DNA of 64,000 bases, taken from NCBI RefSeq assembly GCF_900107845.1, contig NZ_FNRM01000006.1, positions 124,001-188,000 on the forward strand, written 5' to 3'. Both the position numbers and the translations under genes were made by a program. The notes below the pieces were generated by a model, which worked only from the letters and a program-made list of their open reading frames with translations, was not told where the DNA came from and did not search any database. The stretch comes from Alkalimonas amylolytica. Its GTDB lineage: Bacteria > Pseudomonadota > Gammaproteobacteria > Enterobacterales > Alteromonadaceae. Below, one piece after another: positions 34,901 through 44,768 of this stretch. Positions within the stretch are counted from its first letter, which is position 1. The number at the start of each line of letters is the position of its first letter.

Positions 34901-36622
34901 CTACAGTTGTTGATAACGCTGCCGGATCCGCTGCCTGAGCACGGAAACCAGTGTATTGACCAAAAAGGTTAACACCAGCAACAGCAAGGCTGCCAGCAGC
35001 AGGACTTTCAAGTGGCTGGAGCCTACTGCTGCCTCTGGTATTTCCAGGGCCAAACTGGCCGTCAGGGTGCGCATACCTTCAAAAGGATCAAAGCCAAGCA
35101 ATGGTGTATTGCCCGTTGCCATGATTAAAATCATGGTTTCTCCGAGCGCCCGGCCGAGCCCAAGCAACACGGCTGCCAGAATACCCGGTGCGGCCACCGG
35201 CAATACCATACTACTTAATGTCTGCCAACGGCTGGCTCCAAGTGCCAGCACTCCTTGTGTCAGCGAAGAAGGCACCTGAGAGACCACTTCTTCCGTCAAG
35301 CTAAAAATGCAGGGGATCACTGCCAACCCCATCGCCATGCCGATAATCAAAGCATTACGTTGCTGATAATCCATACCCTGACTGGCCAGCCAGAGCAGCA
35401 AGCTGCCATCGAACCAGGCGTGCTCCAGCGCAGGAGCCAGCATAAAAGCCATCAAAATACTCGCTACCAGCGACAGCACCAACAGAGCGCCTGGCTGTTC
35501 GGCTTGTTGTTGTTGCCGCTGTCGCCAGTGAAACCAGAGTCCACTGCACAGCACCAGCACTGATGGAACCAGCACCAGCAACACAAAAAACAACATCAAT
35601 TGTTGCTCCAGCCAGGGCGCCAACAAAAAAGCCGCAATAAAACCCAGGATCACCGTTGGCATGGACTCCAGCATTTCCATGGTGGCCCGGGTTCGGTAAC
35701 GCCAGCGCTCCGGCAGATAAAAGGCCGTAAACACCGCAGCCAGTATCGCCAAAGGGGTCGCAAACAACATGGCATAGCCAGCAGCCTTTAAAGTCCCTGA
35801 AGTAAGCGGCACCAGCGATAAACGCGGATTGCTATCATCCGCTGCAGCAGCGGTTTGCCAGACATAAGCAGCTTCACGCCGGCCTTCGTAATGCACTGCA
35901 GACCACAATTGCCCCCCTGCTACCGCCGGGTGCTGCCATTGTAGCTGGTACGCCTTGCTGTGCCCTGAGGCCCAGTCAAGTCGCATTCGTTGGCGATCTT
36001 CACTCAAATGAAGGTGCTGCAAGGGTGTCGCTGGCAGCCGCAACTCTGCAAGGCGTGTACCGGTTGTTGCATGATACCAATGCAAGTGCCCCGGATGCAG
36101 ACTAAAAAAACTATCGGCCGACACAGGGATCAGAGCCCGCAATTCGGCCTGGCGCAGAGCAATCCCTGGCCGGGCGATCAACTCCTGATGCAAGCGAAAC
36201 CAGGAATGCACCTGTGCATACTGATCCGCCACCAACAAAGTACGGCTGCCTGTTAACATGGTAGCGGCTTGCCAACTGGTAAGCCCCAACTTGCCCTGCA
36301 GCTGGAGCTGCCAGTCATCACCCACCCGAAGATACCAGCGAAAATATCCATCGGCCTGCAGCAGTACCCGCTCATCCCATCCATTGTCCAGCCACAGCGA
36401 ACTGCTATCAGGCGTGCTGCTTTCGCCATCGATTGAATAGCTGAAGGACATTGCTCCCGATGCTGATGACCCAGGCTGGGCACTGATTTTTGCTGGCTGA
36501 AACAATGGCCACACCTGCCAGAGTAAAAAAATAAAGATCATAGCAAAGGCCAATAATACACTGTAGCCAACCAAAGTGACTGCTAGGCGGCTGATGCAAT
36601 CACGACTCTTTCTAGTCCACAT
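34901..36622 (-). CDS. pstC: Phosphate ABC transporter permease PstC, operon 1
   Basis: 573 aa, well above E. coli PstC (319), with a soluble domain of about 240 residues after the first membrane segment. The permease part begins at SGTLKAAGYAMLFATPLAILAAVFTAFYLP and contains EEVVSQVPSSLTQGVLALGASRWQTLSSMVLPVAAPGILAAVLLGLGRALGETM. Overlaps pstS1 by 11 bp. The long form of PstC/PstA is typical of Alteromonadales and vibrios. Confidence 0.9.
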   Translation of the reverse strand: MWTRKSRDCISRLAVTLVGYSVLLAFAMIFIFLLWQVWPLFQPAKISAQPGSSASGAMSFSYSIDGESSTPDSSSLWLDNGWDERVLLQADGYFRWYLRVGDDWQLQLQGKLGLTSWQAATMLTGSRTLLVADQYAQVHSWFRLHQELIARPGIALRQAELRALIPVSADSFFSLHPGHLHWYHATTGTRLAELRLPATPLQHLHLSEDRQRMRLDWASGHSKAYQLQWQHPAVAGGQLWSAVHYEGRREAAYVWQTAAAADDSNPRLSLVPLTSGTLKAAGYAMLFATPLAILAAVFTAFYLPERWRYRTRATMEMLESMPTVILGFIAAFLLAPWLEQQLMLFFVLLVLVPSVLVLCSGLWFHWRQRQQQQAEQPGALLVLSLVASILMAFMLAPALEHAWFDGSLLLWLASQGMDYQQRNALIIGMAMGLAVIPCIFSLTEEVVSQVPSSLTQGVLALGASRWQTLSSMVLPVAAPGILAAVLLGLGRALGETMILIMATGNTPLLGFDPFEGMRTLTASLALEIPEAAVGSSHLKVLLLAALLLLVLTFLVNTLVSVLRQRIRQRYQQL

Positions 36623-37562
36623 GCACCAACTCCTTCAATCGTTGCAACAAGCCAAGCCGGGTTTCAAGTGGAATGGGTTCGAAGCCATGTTGCTCTGCCA
36701 GTTGCTGTCCGGTATCGGATAACACCAGCTGCATAAAAGCGAGCTCGGTAGCGCCAAGCCCCATCACCGGATGCGCATTCAGATAAATGAACAAAGTTCG
36801 CTGCAAAGTCATCGGCTGTTGATCCTGCCGCAACAGCTGCAACGCTTTCACTGCAGAACTCTGGTGACGGGCTCCGGCAATACCGATGCCATTTTCCGCC
36901 AGGGCTACGGCCTGAATGACAGCTGCAGCACCGGGTAACTCATGCACCTCCGGCTTGAAATCGCCATGACAGAGCAGTTGTTGTTTTAAAAAGCCATAGG
37001 TACCGGACGCAGAATTGCGCCCAAACAAGCTAATACGGCGTTGACCGAGCGGTGGGGCAACCCCTAGCTCAGCCCAGCGACTGATGCGCCTTACTGACCG
37101 ACACTGAGGTTCAACTGAAAACAGCGACTCCAAGTCATTCATTTTTATGGCGTTAAGTGGATTGTTGCGATGCACATAGACTGCCAGAGTTTCCAATGCG
37201 ACGGGTATTTCCAGGGGCGGGTAGCCATGCATCCGCTCAAAGCGAAGACGCTCGGTGTGGGTCATGGGCCGACTCATCGGGCCAAGATTGGCCGTCGACT
37301 CCGTTAAAGCCACCGCAGCCGTAGCCGAGCCACTGGCCTGAATTTGTACATTCAGCTCTGGGTGGTGCTGCATAAACTGAAGCGACCAGGCTTGCATCAA
37401 ACTGTTCAGACTGTCCGAGCCGGTAGAGCTCAGATTACCAGAAAGCCGCCCTGCCTGAACGGGTGCTGCCACGCCATCATCAGCAACAGCCGGAAACAGA
37501 ACAAAGCAAAGCACAGCGACTAAACAATGAGCAAGGAGCATGCTCCCGATATGCTGGTTCAA
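36612..37562 (-). CDS. pstS: Phosphate-binding periplasmic protein PstS, operon 1
   Basis: 316 aa; apparent TTG start with GGGAG about 10 bp upstream, though an ATG seven codons in (37541) is possible. Signal peptide to about 28. Phosphate-binding loops: STGSDSLNSLM, QASGSATA (ASGSATA for the second loop), MSRPM, and FGRNSASGTYGFLKQQLL. First gene of pst operon 1 (pstSCAB-phoU), which spans 32072-37562. No Pho box was found in the 200 bp upstream, in contrast to operon 2. Confidence 0.87.
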   Translation of the reverse strand: MNQHIGSMLLAHCLVAVLCFVLFPAVADDGVAAPVQAGRLSGNLSSTGSDSLNSLMQAWSLQFMQHHPELNVQIQASGSATAAVALTESTANLGPMSRPMTHTERLRFERMHGYPPLEIPVALETLAVYVHRNNPLNAIKMNDLESLFSVEPQCRSVRRISRWAELGVAPPLGQRRISLFGRNSASGTYGFLKQQLLCHGDFKPEVHELPGAAAVIQAVALAENGIGIAGARHQSSAVKALQLLRQDQQPMTLQRTLFIYLNAHPVMGLGATELAFMQLVLSDTGQQLAEQHGFEPIPLETRLGLLQRLKELVHVD

Positions 37563-37765
37563 ATACCGTTATCTCCCGAGCTGGACCTGGCTGCCAAAGG
37601 CCCCCATCTCAAACACAGCAGCGCTGTTAGGGTCATGTTGCTATAGTAGCACTGATACCTAGCCTTGTTGACCTTTATGCTACTGATTTTGTAAGCTCTG
37701 GCGTGCATCACTACCAAAGCGCATCGACTAGAACAAAAAAATCTCGGAGCTGACTTTTATATTTT

Positions 37766-37791
37766 CGTGACAGGTCTACACTTAGGTCACG
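37766..37791 (+). promoter_or_regulatory. Palindrome CGTGAC-n14-GTCACG around a -10-like CTACACTT
   Basis: CGTGAC (37766-37771) and GTCACG (37786-37791) flank AGGTCTACACTTAG, which holds an RpoS-like -10. A start near 37790 would give gcvR a leader of about 70 nt. The 14-mer core is identical to that at 25697-25710. Confidence 0.4.
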
Positions 37792-37862
37792 GAACCATGT
37801 TCCTAATAACTAATACAACGACTACAATCATCCCCATACTGACGCTAATAAAAGGAATCGCT

Positions 37863-38369
37863 ATGAAGCAGTTGGTCCTGACCGTCATAGGACGCGATAA
37901 ATCCGGCCTGGTAGAACAACTGGCTACCGTGGTCAATCAACACAATGGCAACTGGATGGCCAGTAATCTCAGCCACCTGGCGGGTTACTTTGCCGGCATT
38001 GTTCAACTGGAGGTAGCTGACACTGACCTGGCCGAATTAACAGAGGCATTGCAAGCCATTTCCGATCTGGACATTCATATCCACCATGGCATTGACAGCG
38101 CTGGTCAAAATCAGCAATTACTGAAGTTCGTCATTACCGGCAATGATCGCCCCGGCATCGTGCGCGAGCTGTCTTCAGTCATTAAGCACAAGGGCACCAA
38201 CATCATCCACTTTGAAAGCTCCAAGCAAAGTGCACCGAATTGGGGCTCGCCCTTATTCAATGCCATTGCGACCGTCGAGCTGGCGCCTGGTTTAAGTAGG
38301 GACGAAGTCATTGCTGCGCTGGAAGCCATCGCCACCGATGTGGTGGTAGATGTGGAAGTAGCCAGCTAA
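37863..38369 (+). CDS. gcvR: GcvR-like ACT-domain regulator
   Basis: 168 aa from an ATG with AAGGAA 6 bp upstream; a frame open to 37767 is rejected. Two ACT domains in order: MKQLVLTVIGRDKSGLVEQLATVVNQHNGNWMASNLSHLAGYFAGIVQLEV and LLKFVITGNDRPGIVRELSSVIKHKGTNIIHFES. In E. coli GcvR represses the glycine cleavage operon by binding GcvA. No gcv genes are in the window. Position beside pst operon 1, divergent. Confidence 0.85.
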   Translation: MKQLVLTVIGRDKSGLVEQLATVVNQHNGNWMASNLSHLAGYFAGIVQLEVADTDLAELTEALQAISDLDIHIHHGIDSAGQNQQLLKFVITGNDRPGIVRELSSVIKHKGTNIIHFESSKQSAPNWGSPLFNAIATVELAPGLSRDEVIAALEAIATDVVVDVEVAS

Positions 38370-38386
38370 TAATGCTAGTCCTGCCT

Positions 38387-38412
38387 AGTGCCCAGCTGGG
38401 CACTTATTTTTA
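38387..38412 (+). terminator. Rho-independent terminator of gcvR
   Basis: Palindrome AGTGCCCAGCTGGGCACT (38387-38404) followed by TATTTTTA. It separates gcvR from the Pho box of ppk, 27 bp downstream. Confidence 0.88.
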
Positions 38413-38438
38413 CAGCGGCCTCTGGCCGCTTCATCCAA

Positions 38439-38456
38439 TTGTCATAAAACTGCCAT
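38439..38456 (+). promoter_or_regulatory. Pho box upstream of ppk-ppx
   Basis: TTGTCATAAAACTGCCAT agrees with the Pho-box consensus CTGTCATAAAACTGTCAT at 16 of 18 positions. It ends 32 bp before the ppk start. The following -10 candidate (CATAGC, 10 nt on) is weak. Confidence 0.82.
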
Positions 38457-38488
38457 AGAGTAGTGCCATAGCTGTCAGGAGCCCCGCT

Positions 38489-40615
38489 ATGGATACTCAT
38501 CATACTTTATCTGAAATACCGCACGTCCCGATGATCCCACGTGAACTCAGCTGGCTGTCGTTTAACGGCCGGGTGCTGCAGGAAGCCGCCGACACCCGCA
38601 ACCCGGCCATTGAACGACTGCGCTTTTTGGGGATTTACTCCAACAATATGGATGAATTCTTCCGGGTACGGGTCGCTGATGTCAAACGGCGTATCCTGCT
38701 TAAAAAGTACCAGGCCAGTCCGGATGAAGATGCCGAACAACTGCTGCAGGACATTCAGCAAAAAGTCATTGAGCAGGGTGAGCAATTCAACCAAATCTAC
38801 AAAGATATTCAGCTGGAGCTGCGCAAGCACAGCATCGAGCTGATTGATCACAGCCGCCTGACCGAACCGCAAATCGACTGGCTGCGCAATTACTTTCGCA
38901 GCGAAGTAAAAAAGCATATCTCGCCGATTATCCTTAGCAATGAGGAACAGCGACTGGCCCGCGCGCTGGAGGACAATACCACCTATCTGTTTGTCGAAAT
39001 GAGTGGCCAGGGCAAGCCCGAATACGCCATTGTCGAAGTGCCTACTCAGGAGCTGTCCCGCTTTGTTGAGCTGCCACTGGAACTGAATACCCGCAAGAAG
39101 AATGGCCATTACCGCCGCCAGTTGATGCTACTGGATGATATTTTATTGCTGTGCCTGGCCGACTTATTCAGTGGCTTTTTCGAGTTTGAGCAGATCCAGG
39201 GCTATTCGCTGAAAATGACCCGGGACGCGGAATACAACATCAGTGATACGCTGGATCAAAGCTTGCTGGACAAAATGTCCAAGGGCATCCGGCAACGCTT
39301 AAAATCCGAGCCGGTACGGTTGGTGTACGACAAAGATATGCCGGAAGCCATGCTCAAAGTACTTCGCAAGCAACTAGGTACCAGTTCAATGGACTCGTTA
39401 ATTGCCGGCGGGCGCTACCGCAATTTTAAAGACTTTATCAGTTTTCCGAATATGGGCCACCACAGCCTGGAATTTGCTACCCAGCCGCCTTTGCCGAGCC
39501 AAGAGTTTGAACAGTACGCCACCAGCTTTGATGCCATTCGCACCAGTGATATTTTACTGCATTACCCTTATCAGGATTTTGGCTATTTTACCGAGTGGAT
39601 CCGCCAGGCTTCCTTTGATCCCAAAGTCAGCAGCATCAAGCTGACCATGTACCGGGTCGCCAAAAACTCACGGGTGATTAGTTCGCTGGTCGATGCGGTG
39701 CGTAATGGCAAAAAGGTTATTGTGGTGGTGGAGCTCAAAGCACGCTTCGATGAAGAAAACAACATCAACTGGTCACGCAAGATGACCGAGGCCGGTATCC
39801 ATGTGGTGTTCGGACTCACCACGTTGAAAATTCACTCCAAGCTGTGTTTAATTACCCGGCTCGAACGCGGCAAACCGGTACGCTATGCCCACATTGGCAC
39901 CGGCAACTTCAATGAAAAAACCGCCCGCATTTACACCGATATGAGCTTATTCACCTGCCAGCCAGACATTACCGCGGAAGTCGATCAGGTGTTCGAGTTT
40001 ATCGAATACAGTTACCGGGCCTATCAGTTCAATCATCTGATTGTCTCTCCGACATGGAGCCGGCCGCGTTTAATTGCGCTGATCCAACGGGAAATCGGTT
40101 TTGCTACCACGGGCCGTAAAGCCGAAATCATCCTCAAAATAAACAATCTGGTGGATAAAGACATCATCGCCCTGCTGTATCAGGCCAGTCAGGCCGGGGT
40201 AAAAATCCGCATGATCATTCGTGGCATGTGCTCGCTGATCCCCGGTGTGCCAGGGCTGAGTCAGAACATCAAGGTGGTCAGCGTGCTGGACCGCTACCTC
40301 GAGCACAGTCGGGTGTATGTGTTTCATAATGGTGGCGAGACCGAGGTCTATATTTCTTCGGCCGATTGGATGACCCGCAACATTGACCACAGAGTCGAAG
40401 TGGGCGTGCCCATATACGATTTACGCTTAAAGCAGCAAATCCTTGACATCCTGCACATCCAGCTCAAAGATAACGTCAAAGGTCGGCTGCTGGATGCCAG
40501 CCAGAGTAACAGCTACGTGAAGCGTGGCAATAAGCGCAATATCCGCTCGCAGCAAGCCACCTACGACTATCTGGCAGCGCTGCAGCACGATGTGCCAGCA
40601 AGGACACCCGATTGA
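38489..40615 (+). CDS. ppk: Polyphosphate kinase Ppk1
   Basis: 708 aa. N-terminal domain with RELSWLSFNGRVLQEA and YSNNMDEFFRVRVADVKRRI; catalytic half with TMYRVAKNSRV, VVELKARFDEENNINWSRKM, the autophosphorylated His region KIHSKLCLI, and YAHIGTGNFNEKTARIYTDMSL for ATP contact. It builds polyphosphate from ATP, reversibly. AGGAG 7 bp before the ATG. A Pho box lies 33 bp upstream, so polyphosphate synthesis should rise on phosphate starvation. Overlaps ppx by 4 bp. Confidence 0.96.
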   Translation: MDTHHTLSEIPHVPMIPRELSWLSFNGRVLQEAADTRNPAIERLRFLGIYSNNMDEFFRVRVADVKRRILLKKYQASPDEDAEQLLQDIQQKVIEQGEQFNQIYKDIQLELRKHSIELIDHSRLTEPQIDWLRNYFRSEVKKHISPIILSNEEQRLARALEDNTTYLFVEMSGQGKPEYAIVEVPTQELSRFVELPLELNTRKKNGHYRRQLMLLDDILLLCLADLFSGFFEFEQIQGYSLKMTRDAEYNISDTLDQSLLDKMSKGIRQRLKSEPVRLVYDKDMPEAMLKVLRKQLGTSSMDSLIAGGRYRNFKDFISFPNMGHHSLEFATQPPLPSQEFEQYATSFDAIRTSDILLHYPYQDFGYFTEWIRQASFDPKVSSIKLTMYRVAKNSRVISSLVDAVRNGKKVIVVVELKARFDEENNINWSRKMTEAGIHVVFGLTTLKIHSKLCLITRLERGKPVRYAHIGTGNFNEKTARIYTDMSLFTCQPDITAEVDQVFEFIEYSYRAYQFNHLIVSPTWSRPRLIALIQREIGFATTGRKAEIILKINNLVDKDIIALLYQASQAGVKIRMIIRGMCSLIPGVPGLSQNIKVVSVLDRYLEHSRVYVFHNGGETEVYISSADWMTRNIDHRVEVGVPIYDLRLKQQILDILHIQLKDNVKGRLLDASQSNSYVKRGNKRNIRSQQATYDYLAALQHDVPARTPD

Positions 40616-42135
40616 GCCAAGCAACTACCTATTTTCCATCTGAACCCAACCTGATGGCCGCGGTCGATCTGGGTTCGAACAGTTTTCACCTGGTGATCGC
40701 CCGGGAGATTGATGGCGACCTGCAATTGCTGCACCGTGAAAAACAAAAAGTCCAGCTGGCGGAAGGCCTAACCAGCGAGCTGATCCTGAGCGAAGCCGCC
40801 ATGGAGCGAGGCCTGAGCGTGCTGCGCCAGTTTGCCGATACCTTGTCCGGCATTGCGCCTGAGGCCGTTCGGGTGATTGCCACCTTCACCTTACGCCGTG
40901 CCAGAAACAGCCAGACTTTTCTGCGCCGCGCCAACCGCTTTTTCCCCTACCCGATTGAAATTATTTCCGGCCAGGAAGAAGCGCGCTACATCTATCAGGG
41001 GGTGGCGCATTTCGAGCATGCCAGCAATCGCCGGCTGGTGATGGATATTGGCGGTGGCAGCACCGAATTTGCCCTTGGTGAAGGTTTCGAGGTACTGCGG
41101 CTTAGCAGTCGTAATATGGGGTGTGTCAGCTTTGGCGCTGAGTTTTTTGCCGGCGGCAAACTCAGTGCCAAACGTTTTGCCCGCGCTATAGTACAAGCAG
41201 AGCAGGAACTGGAGTCCGTGGCCAGTGGCTTTAAGAAAACCGGCTGGCAACAGGCGTTGGGCACCTCAGGCTCGGTCAAAGTGCTGCGTGATATTTTGCA
41301 GCAACAGCTGCAAACCGATGGGGTACTGCGCCTGCCCGACTTGCTGCAACTGCAGCAATTACTGCAAAGCTCCGGCCACACCTCTCATCTGCAGTTGGCA
41401 GGTTTGAGTGATGACCGCCGCCAATTGCTGGCACCGGCCCTGAGTATTGCCATTGCCGCTTTTCAGATGCTGGATATCCGCGAGATGCACTATTGCGATG
41501 CTGCGCTGCGCGAAGGGGTGCTGAATGAAATGCGTGAGTGTCGTTATGAGCAGGATATCCGCCAAAATACCATCAGCAGTTTGCAACGACGTTATCAGGT
41601 AGACGACAGCCATTGCCAACGACTGGAGCGCACTGCCCGGCAACTGATCAGTCATTGCCAGACCGACTGGCAGTTAGCCAGCACAGAAATACGACTCTTG
41701 CTCTGGGCCTGTCAGGTGGTGGAAATTGGCTTGCAGATTAACTCCTCCGGCATTCAGAAGCATTCTGCTTATATTCTGCAGCATGCCAACCTGCCGGGTT
41801 TTAATCAGGAACAACAGCAAGTGCTGGCCTTTTTGGTGCGCTTTCACCGCCGTAAGCTGAAAGGCTTCAGCCTGCCGCAGCTGTATCTTTTCCCTTCGCA
41901 TCAACTGTTACGATTACTGGTGTTGTTGCGCTTGTCGGTGCTGCTGAATCAGAAACGACTGGATGACTGGTTGCCGGAACCTGAAATCCAGGCCAGCGAG
42001 TGCGGCCTGACACTAACCTTGCCAACCGACTGGCTGGCACAGCAACCGCTGCTGCAAGCGGATCTGCAGCAGGAGTCCGACTGGCTTAGCAAAGTCGGCT
42101 TTACGCTCACCCTACCTTTGAACTGCCCGGAGTGA
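40612..42135 (+). CDS. ppx: Exopolyphosphatase / guanosine pentaphosphatase Ppx
   Basis: 507 aa with a TTG start overlapping the ppk stop (TTGA); AAGGAC lies about 8 bp upstream, while an ATG 14 codons in has none. ASKHA-fold motifs: AAVDLGSNSFHLVIAREIDG, ATFTLRRARNSQTFL, IISGQEEARYIYQGVAH, VMDIGGGSTEF and GTSGSVKVL. The C-terminal HD-like half includes the HRRKLKGFSL stretch. Degrades polyphosphate from the ends. Coupled to ppk in one operon. Confidence 0.93.
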   Translation: MSQATTYFPSEPNLMAAVDLGSNSFHLVIAREIDGDLQLLHREKQKVQLAEGLTSELILSEAAMERGLSVLRQFADTLSGIAPEAVRVIATFTLRRARNSQTFLRRANRFFPYPIEIISGQEEARYIYQGVAHFEHASNRRLVMDIGGGSTEFALGEGFEVLRLSSRNMGCVSFGAEFFAGGKLSAKRFARAIVQAEQELESVASGFKKTGWQQALGTSGSVKVLRDILQQQLQTDGVLRLPDLLQLQQLLQSSGHTSHLQLAGLSDDRRQLLAPALSIAIAAFQMLDIREMHYCDAALREGVLNEMRECRYEQDIRQNTISSLQRRYQVDDSHCQRLERTARQLISHCQTDWQLASTEIRLLLWACQVVEIGLQINSSGIQKHSAYILQHANLPGFNQEQQQVLAFLVRFHRRKLKGFSLPQLYLFPSHQLLRLLVLLRLSVLLNQKRLDDWLPEPEIQASECGLTLTLPTDWLAQQPLLQADLQQESDWLSKVGFTLTLPLNCPE

Positions 42136-42139
42136 TGCC

Positions 42140-42739
42140 ATGACAGAACTGTGTCGCTGCCCCTGGCTGGATACCAGCAAAGCCGATTATGTTGCCTACC
42201 ACGATACCGAGTGGGGCGTACCGCTGCTGGATGATGACAAACTGTTTGAGTTTTTAACGTTGGAAGCTGCCCAGGCTGGCCTGAGCTGGTACACGGTACT
42301 GAAAAAGCGGCCGCACTACCGCACCGTCTTGGCAAACTTTGATGCGCAGCAGGTGGCTCGCTTCAGCCAACACCAGATTGAACGACTGCTGCAAGACCCC
42401 GGCATTATCCGTAACCGGCTGAAAGTGGAAGCAGCCGTCAACAATGCCCGCTGTTTTTTGGCCATTCAGCAAGAATTTGGCAGCTTTGCGGCTTATCAGT
42501 GGCGTTTTGTCGATGGTCGCCCTATTGTCAATGCCATTCGTGGCCCGGCAGATTACCGCGCCACCAGCAAAGCATCCGATGCCTTTAGCAAAGATTTAAA
42601 GCAACGTGGTTTTAAATTTGTCGGTTCCACCACCATCTACGCCCATATGCAGGCGTGCGGCATGGTCAATGATCACAGCCTGGATTGTTTTCGCCGTGAA
42701 CAGATCATTGCAACTTACCGGCAGCTTGGTCTGGGCTAA
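42140..42739 (+). CDS. tag: DNA-3-methyladenine glycosylase I
   Basis: 199 aa. CRCPW near the start, then YHDTEWGVPLLDDDKLFEFLTLEAAQAGLSWYTVLKKR containing the conserved Trp and Glu of the 3-methyladenine pocket, and the C-terminal SYTHMQACGMVNDH-like YAHMQACGMVNDH with zinc ligands Cys and His. Excises 3-methyladenine from alkylated DNA. 4 bp after ppx, so in the ppk operon; its end overlaps the convergent phoR end by 35 bp. Confidence 0.95.
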   Translation: MTELCRCPWLDTSKADYVAYHDTEWGVPLLDDDKLFEFLTLEAAQAGLSWYTVLKKRPHYRTVLANFDAQQVARFSQHQIERLLQDPGIIRNRLKVEAAVNNARCFLAIQQEFGSFAAYQWRFVDGRPIVNAIRGPADYRATSKASDAFSKDLKQRGFKFVGSTTIYAHMQACGMVNDHSLDCFRREQIIATYRQLGLG

Positions 42740-44030
42740 GTGCATTCTCTGCCGCCAAACTGAAAGAAAAACTGCTGCCAGCACCTGGCTCACTGAAAAT
42801 AAGCAAGCGGCTGTTATGACGCGACAGTACATGCTTCACAATGGCCAGCCCTAAGCCACTGCCCCCGGTAGCACGACTTCGGGCCTGGTCGACCCGGTAA
42901 AAACGTTCCGTCAGCCGTTTCACATGTTTTGGCGCTATGCCTTCTCCATTGTCATTGACCGAGAATACCGCCTTGGTGTGCTGGCGTTGCCAGCTAACTT
43001 TGATCTCACCGCCAGGTTGCGTGTATTTAATCGCATTGCTGATCAAGTTTGAAAAAGCACTGCGCAGCTCATCCTCACTGCCCTTTACCAGCAGTTGCTC
43101 ATCAATCAGAAAGCTGATCTGATGATTTTTATCCCGGTTCAGCGATTGCGCTTCCTGCTCGAGGTAATGCAACAACCCAGGAACCTGTACAATACGATCA
43201 TGCTGTACAGGCCCTGATGCTTCAATGCGCGATAAAGCCAGCAACTGCTGCACCAGTGCCTGCATCCGCAGCGTCTGATCCAACATCACCGGGTGGATTT
43301 TCTGCCACATGGCTTCATCCGGCAACTGACCTGGTTCCAACATTTCCAGATAGCCTTGCACCACAGTCAATGGCGTTCTGAGCTCATGCGATACGTTGGC
43401 GACGAAGTCTTTGCGAATTTGCTCCAACTGCTTAAGTTGCGTGATATCCCGCACGATCAACAAAAACTGATGCTCGCCATAAGGCACAAAACGAAACTCC
43501 AGCACCAACTCTTCAGGGTGATGCGCGGTTAATACCAGAGCCTCTTTAAAATCTTGCCGATGCAAGTACTTTTGGAACTCGGGATGCCGCACCAGGTTGT
43601 CAATGCGTTGACCTTCATCCTGTGGCCAGCGTAAACCAATCAATAGTTGCGCCAGTTTATTGCACCAGACGATGCTCCACTCATCACTGAGCACGACAAT
43701 GGCTTCCGGCAAAGCTTCAGCCCCATCCCGAAAGCGACGGATCCGCTCTTGCAACTCTTTTTGTTTGCGCCTGGATTTACGCTGCTGGTAATAGACGCCA
43801 TCAAAAATTTGCTGCCAGCTCCACCAGCCATCGGGAGGGGTCAGCTTGCGGTCACGCCAAAGCCAGCGATCCATCATAAATAAATGTTTGTAATGCCAGA
43901 GCAACAGCATCAATGCAGCCAGCAGCATGCCTTCAGTAGCACGCCCCCAGATGCTACCAAGCAGGGCAGCGAAAGAAAATAAGCAAGCGAGCCGGAACAG
44001 GATCGCTCGTTTGGATAATAAAAGGCGCAT
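42705..44030 (-). CDS. phoR: Phosphate-regulon sensor histidine kinase PhoR
   Basis: 441 aa. Two membrane segments near the start (about 10-50), a short linker, a PAS domain (about 105-200), the phospho-acceptor His215 in FVANVSHELRTPLTVVQGYLEML, and the ATP-binding domain with NLISNAIKY, DNGEGI and GGSGLGLAIVKH. It phosphorylates PhoB when phosphate is low. 18 bp after phoB. Confidence 0.95.
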   Translation of the reverse strand: MRLLLSKRAILFRLACLFSFAALLGSIWGRATEGMLLAALMLLLWHYKHLFMMDRWLWRDRKLTPPDGWWSWQQIFDGVYYQQRKSRRKQKELQERIRRFRDGAEALPEAIVVLSDEWSIVWCNKLAQLLIGLRWPQDEGQRIDNLVRHPEFQKYLHRQDFKEALVLTAHHPEELVLEFRFVPYGEHQFLLIVRDITQLKQLEQIRKDFVANVSHELRTPLTVVQGYLEMLEPGQLPDEAMWQKIHPVMLDQTLRMQALVQQLLALSRIEASGPVQHDRIVQVPGLLHYLEQEAQSLNRDKNHQISFLIDEQLLVKGSEDELRSAFSNLISNAIKYTQPGGEIKVSWQRQHTKAVFSVNDNGEGIAPKHVKRLTERFYRVDQARSRATGGSGLGLAIVKHVLSRHNSRLLIFSEPGAGSSFSFSLAAENALSPDQAAGKLQ

Positions 44031-44048
44031 GCTTGCTGCTAACCTGCC

Positions 44049-44735
44049 TTATTTCAGGGAAAAACGATAACCGGAGCCGCGTACCGTCTGGATCAAACGA
44101 TCATGACCGGCCGGTGAAATGGCTTTCCGTAAGCGGCGGATATGCACATCCACGGTGCGATCTTCCACATACACATTGGTGCCCCAGACATGATCCAGCA
44201 GTTGCTCGCGGCTGTACACCCGCTCCGGATGCGTCATAAAGAAATGCAACAAACGAAACTCGGTTGGGCCCATATCCAGCGCTTCTTCTTTGGCACTGAC
44301 CCGGTGCGATACCGGATCCAGCTTTAAGCCTTGTACTTCAATCACATCATCCAAACTGGTGGGCGATACCCGGCGGATCACCGCTTTAATGCGGGCCATC
44401 AGCTCCTTGGGCGAGAACGGTTTGGTGACATAATCATCAGCGCCAACTTCCAGGCCTTTGACTTTGTCTTCTTCCTCACCGCGGGCGGTGATCATAATGA
44501 TAGGAATTTGCCGGGTCAGTTCGTGTTGTTTCATTTTTTTGGCAATCTGAATGCCGCTGCCCCCTGGCAACATCCAGTCCAACAGCACCAAATCAGGGTA
44601 TGGCTCAATCAGTGATTCCAGAGCCTGATCAACATCTTCAGCTGTTGATGTCTGGTAGCCATTTTGCTCCAGCACAAAACACAACATATCCCGAATCGGG
44701 GCTTCATCTTCCACCACCAGTACTCTACGTGACAT
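44049..44735 (-). CDS. phoB: Phosphate-regulon response regulator PhoB
   Basis: 228 aa from ATG at 44735 ([11 protein letters not shown], as in the family); a GTG at 44747 is less likely. Receiver domain with acidic pocket VEDE, phospho-acceptor Asp53 ([11 protein letters not shown]) and Lys in TKPFSPKEL; winged-helix OmpR-type output from about residue 130 with [28 protein letters not shown] Pho box 52 bp upstream suggests autoregulation. It is the regulator expected to bind all Pho boxes listed here. Confidence 0.96.
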   Translation of the reverse strand: MSRRVLVVEDEAPIRDMLCFVLEQNGYQTSTAEDVDQALESLIEPYPDLVLLDWMLPGGSGIQIAKKMKQHELTRQIPIIMITARGEEEDKVKGLEVGADDYVTKPFSPKELMARIKAVIRRVSPTSLDDVIEVQGLKLDPVSHRVSAKEEALDMGPTEFRLLHFFMTHPERVYSREQLLDHVWGTNVYVEDRTVDVHIRRLRKAISPAGHDRLIQTVRGSGYRFSLK

Positions 44736-44768
44736 ACTCTTTCCCACCTGCTAAGTTCCTGAGTATGT

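Noticed and set aside
37563-37766. Search for a Pho box upstream of pst operon 1
   Set aside because: Only an isolated GTCAT was seen, with no paired half-site at 11 bp.
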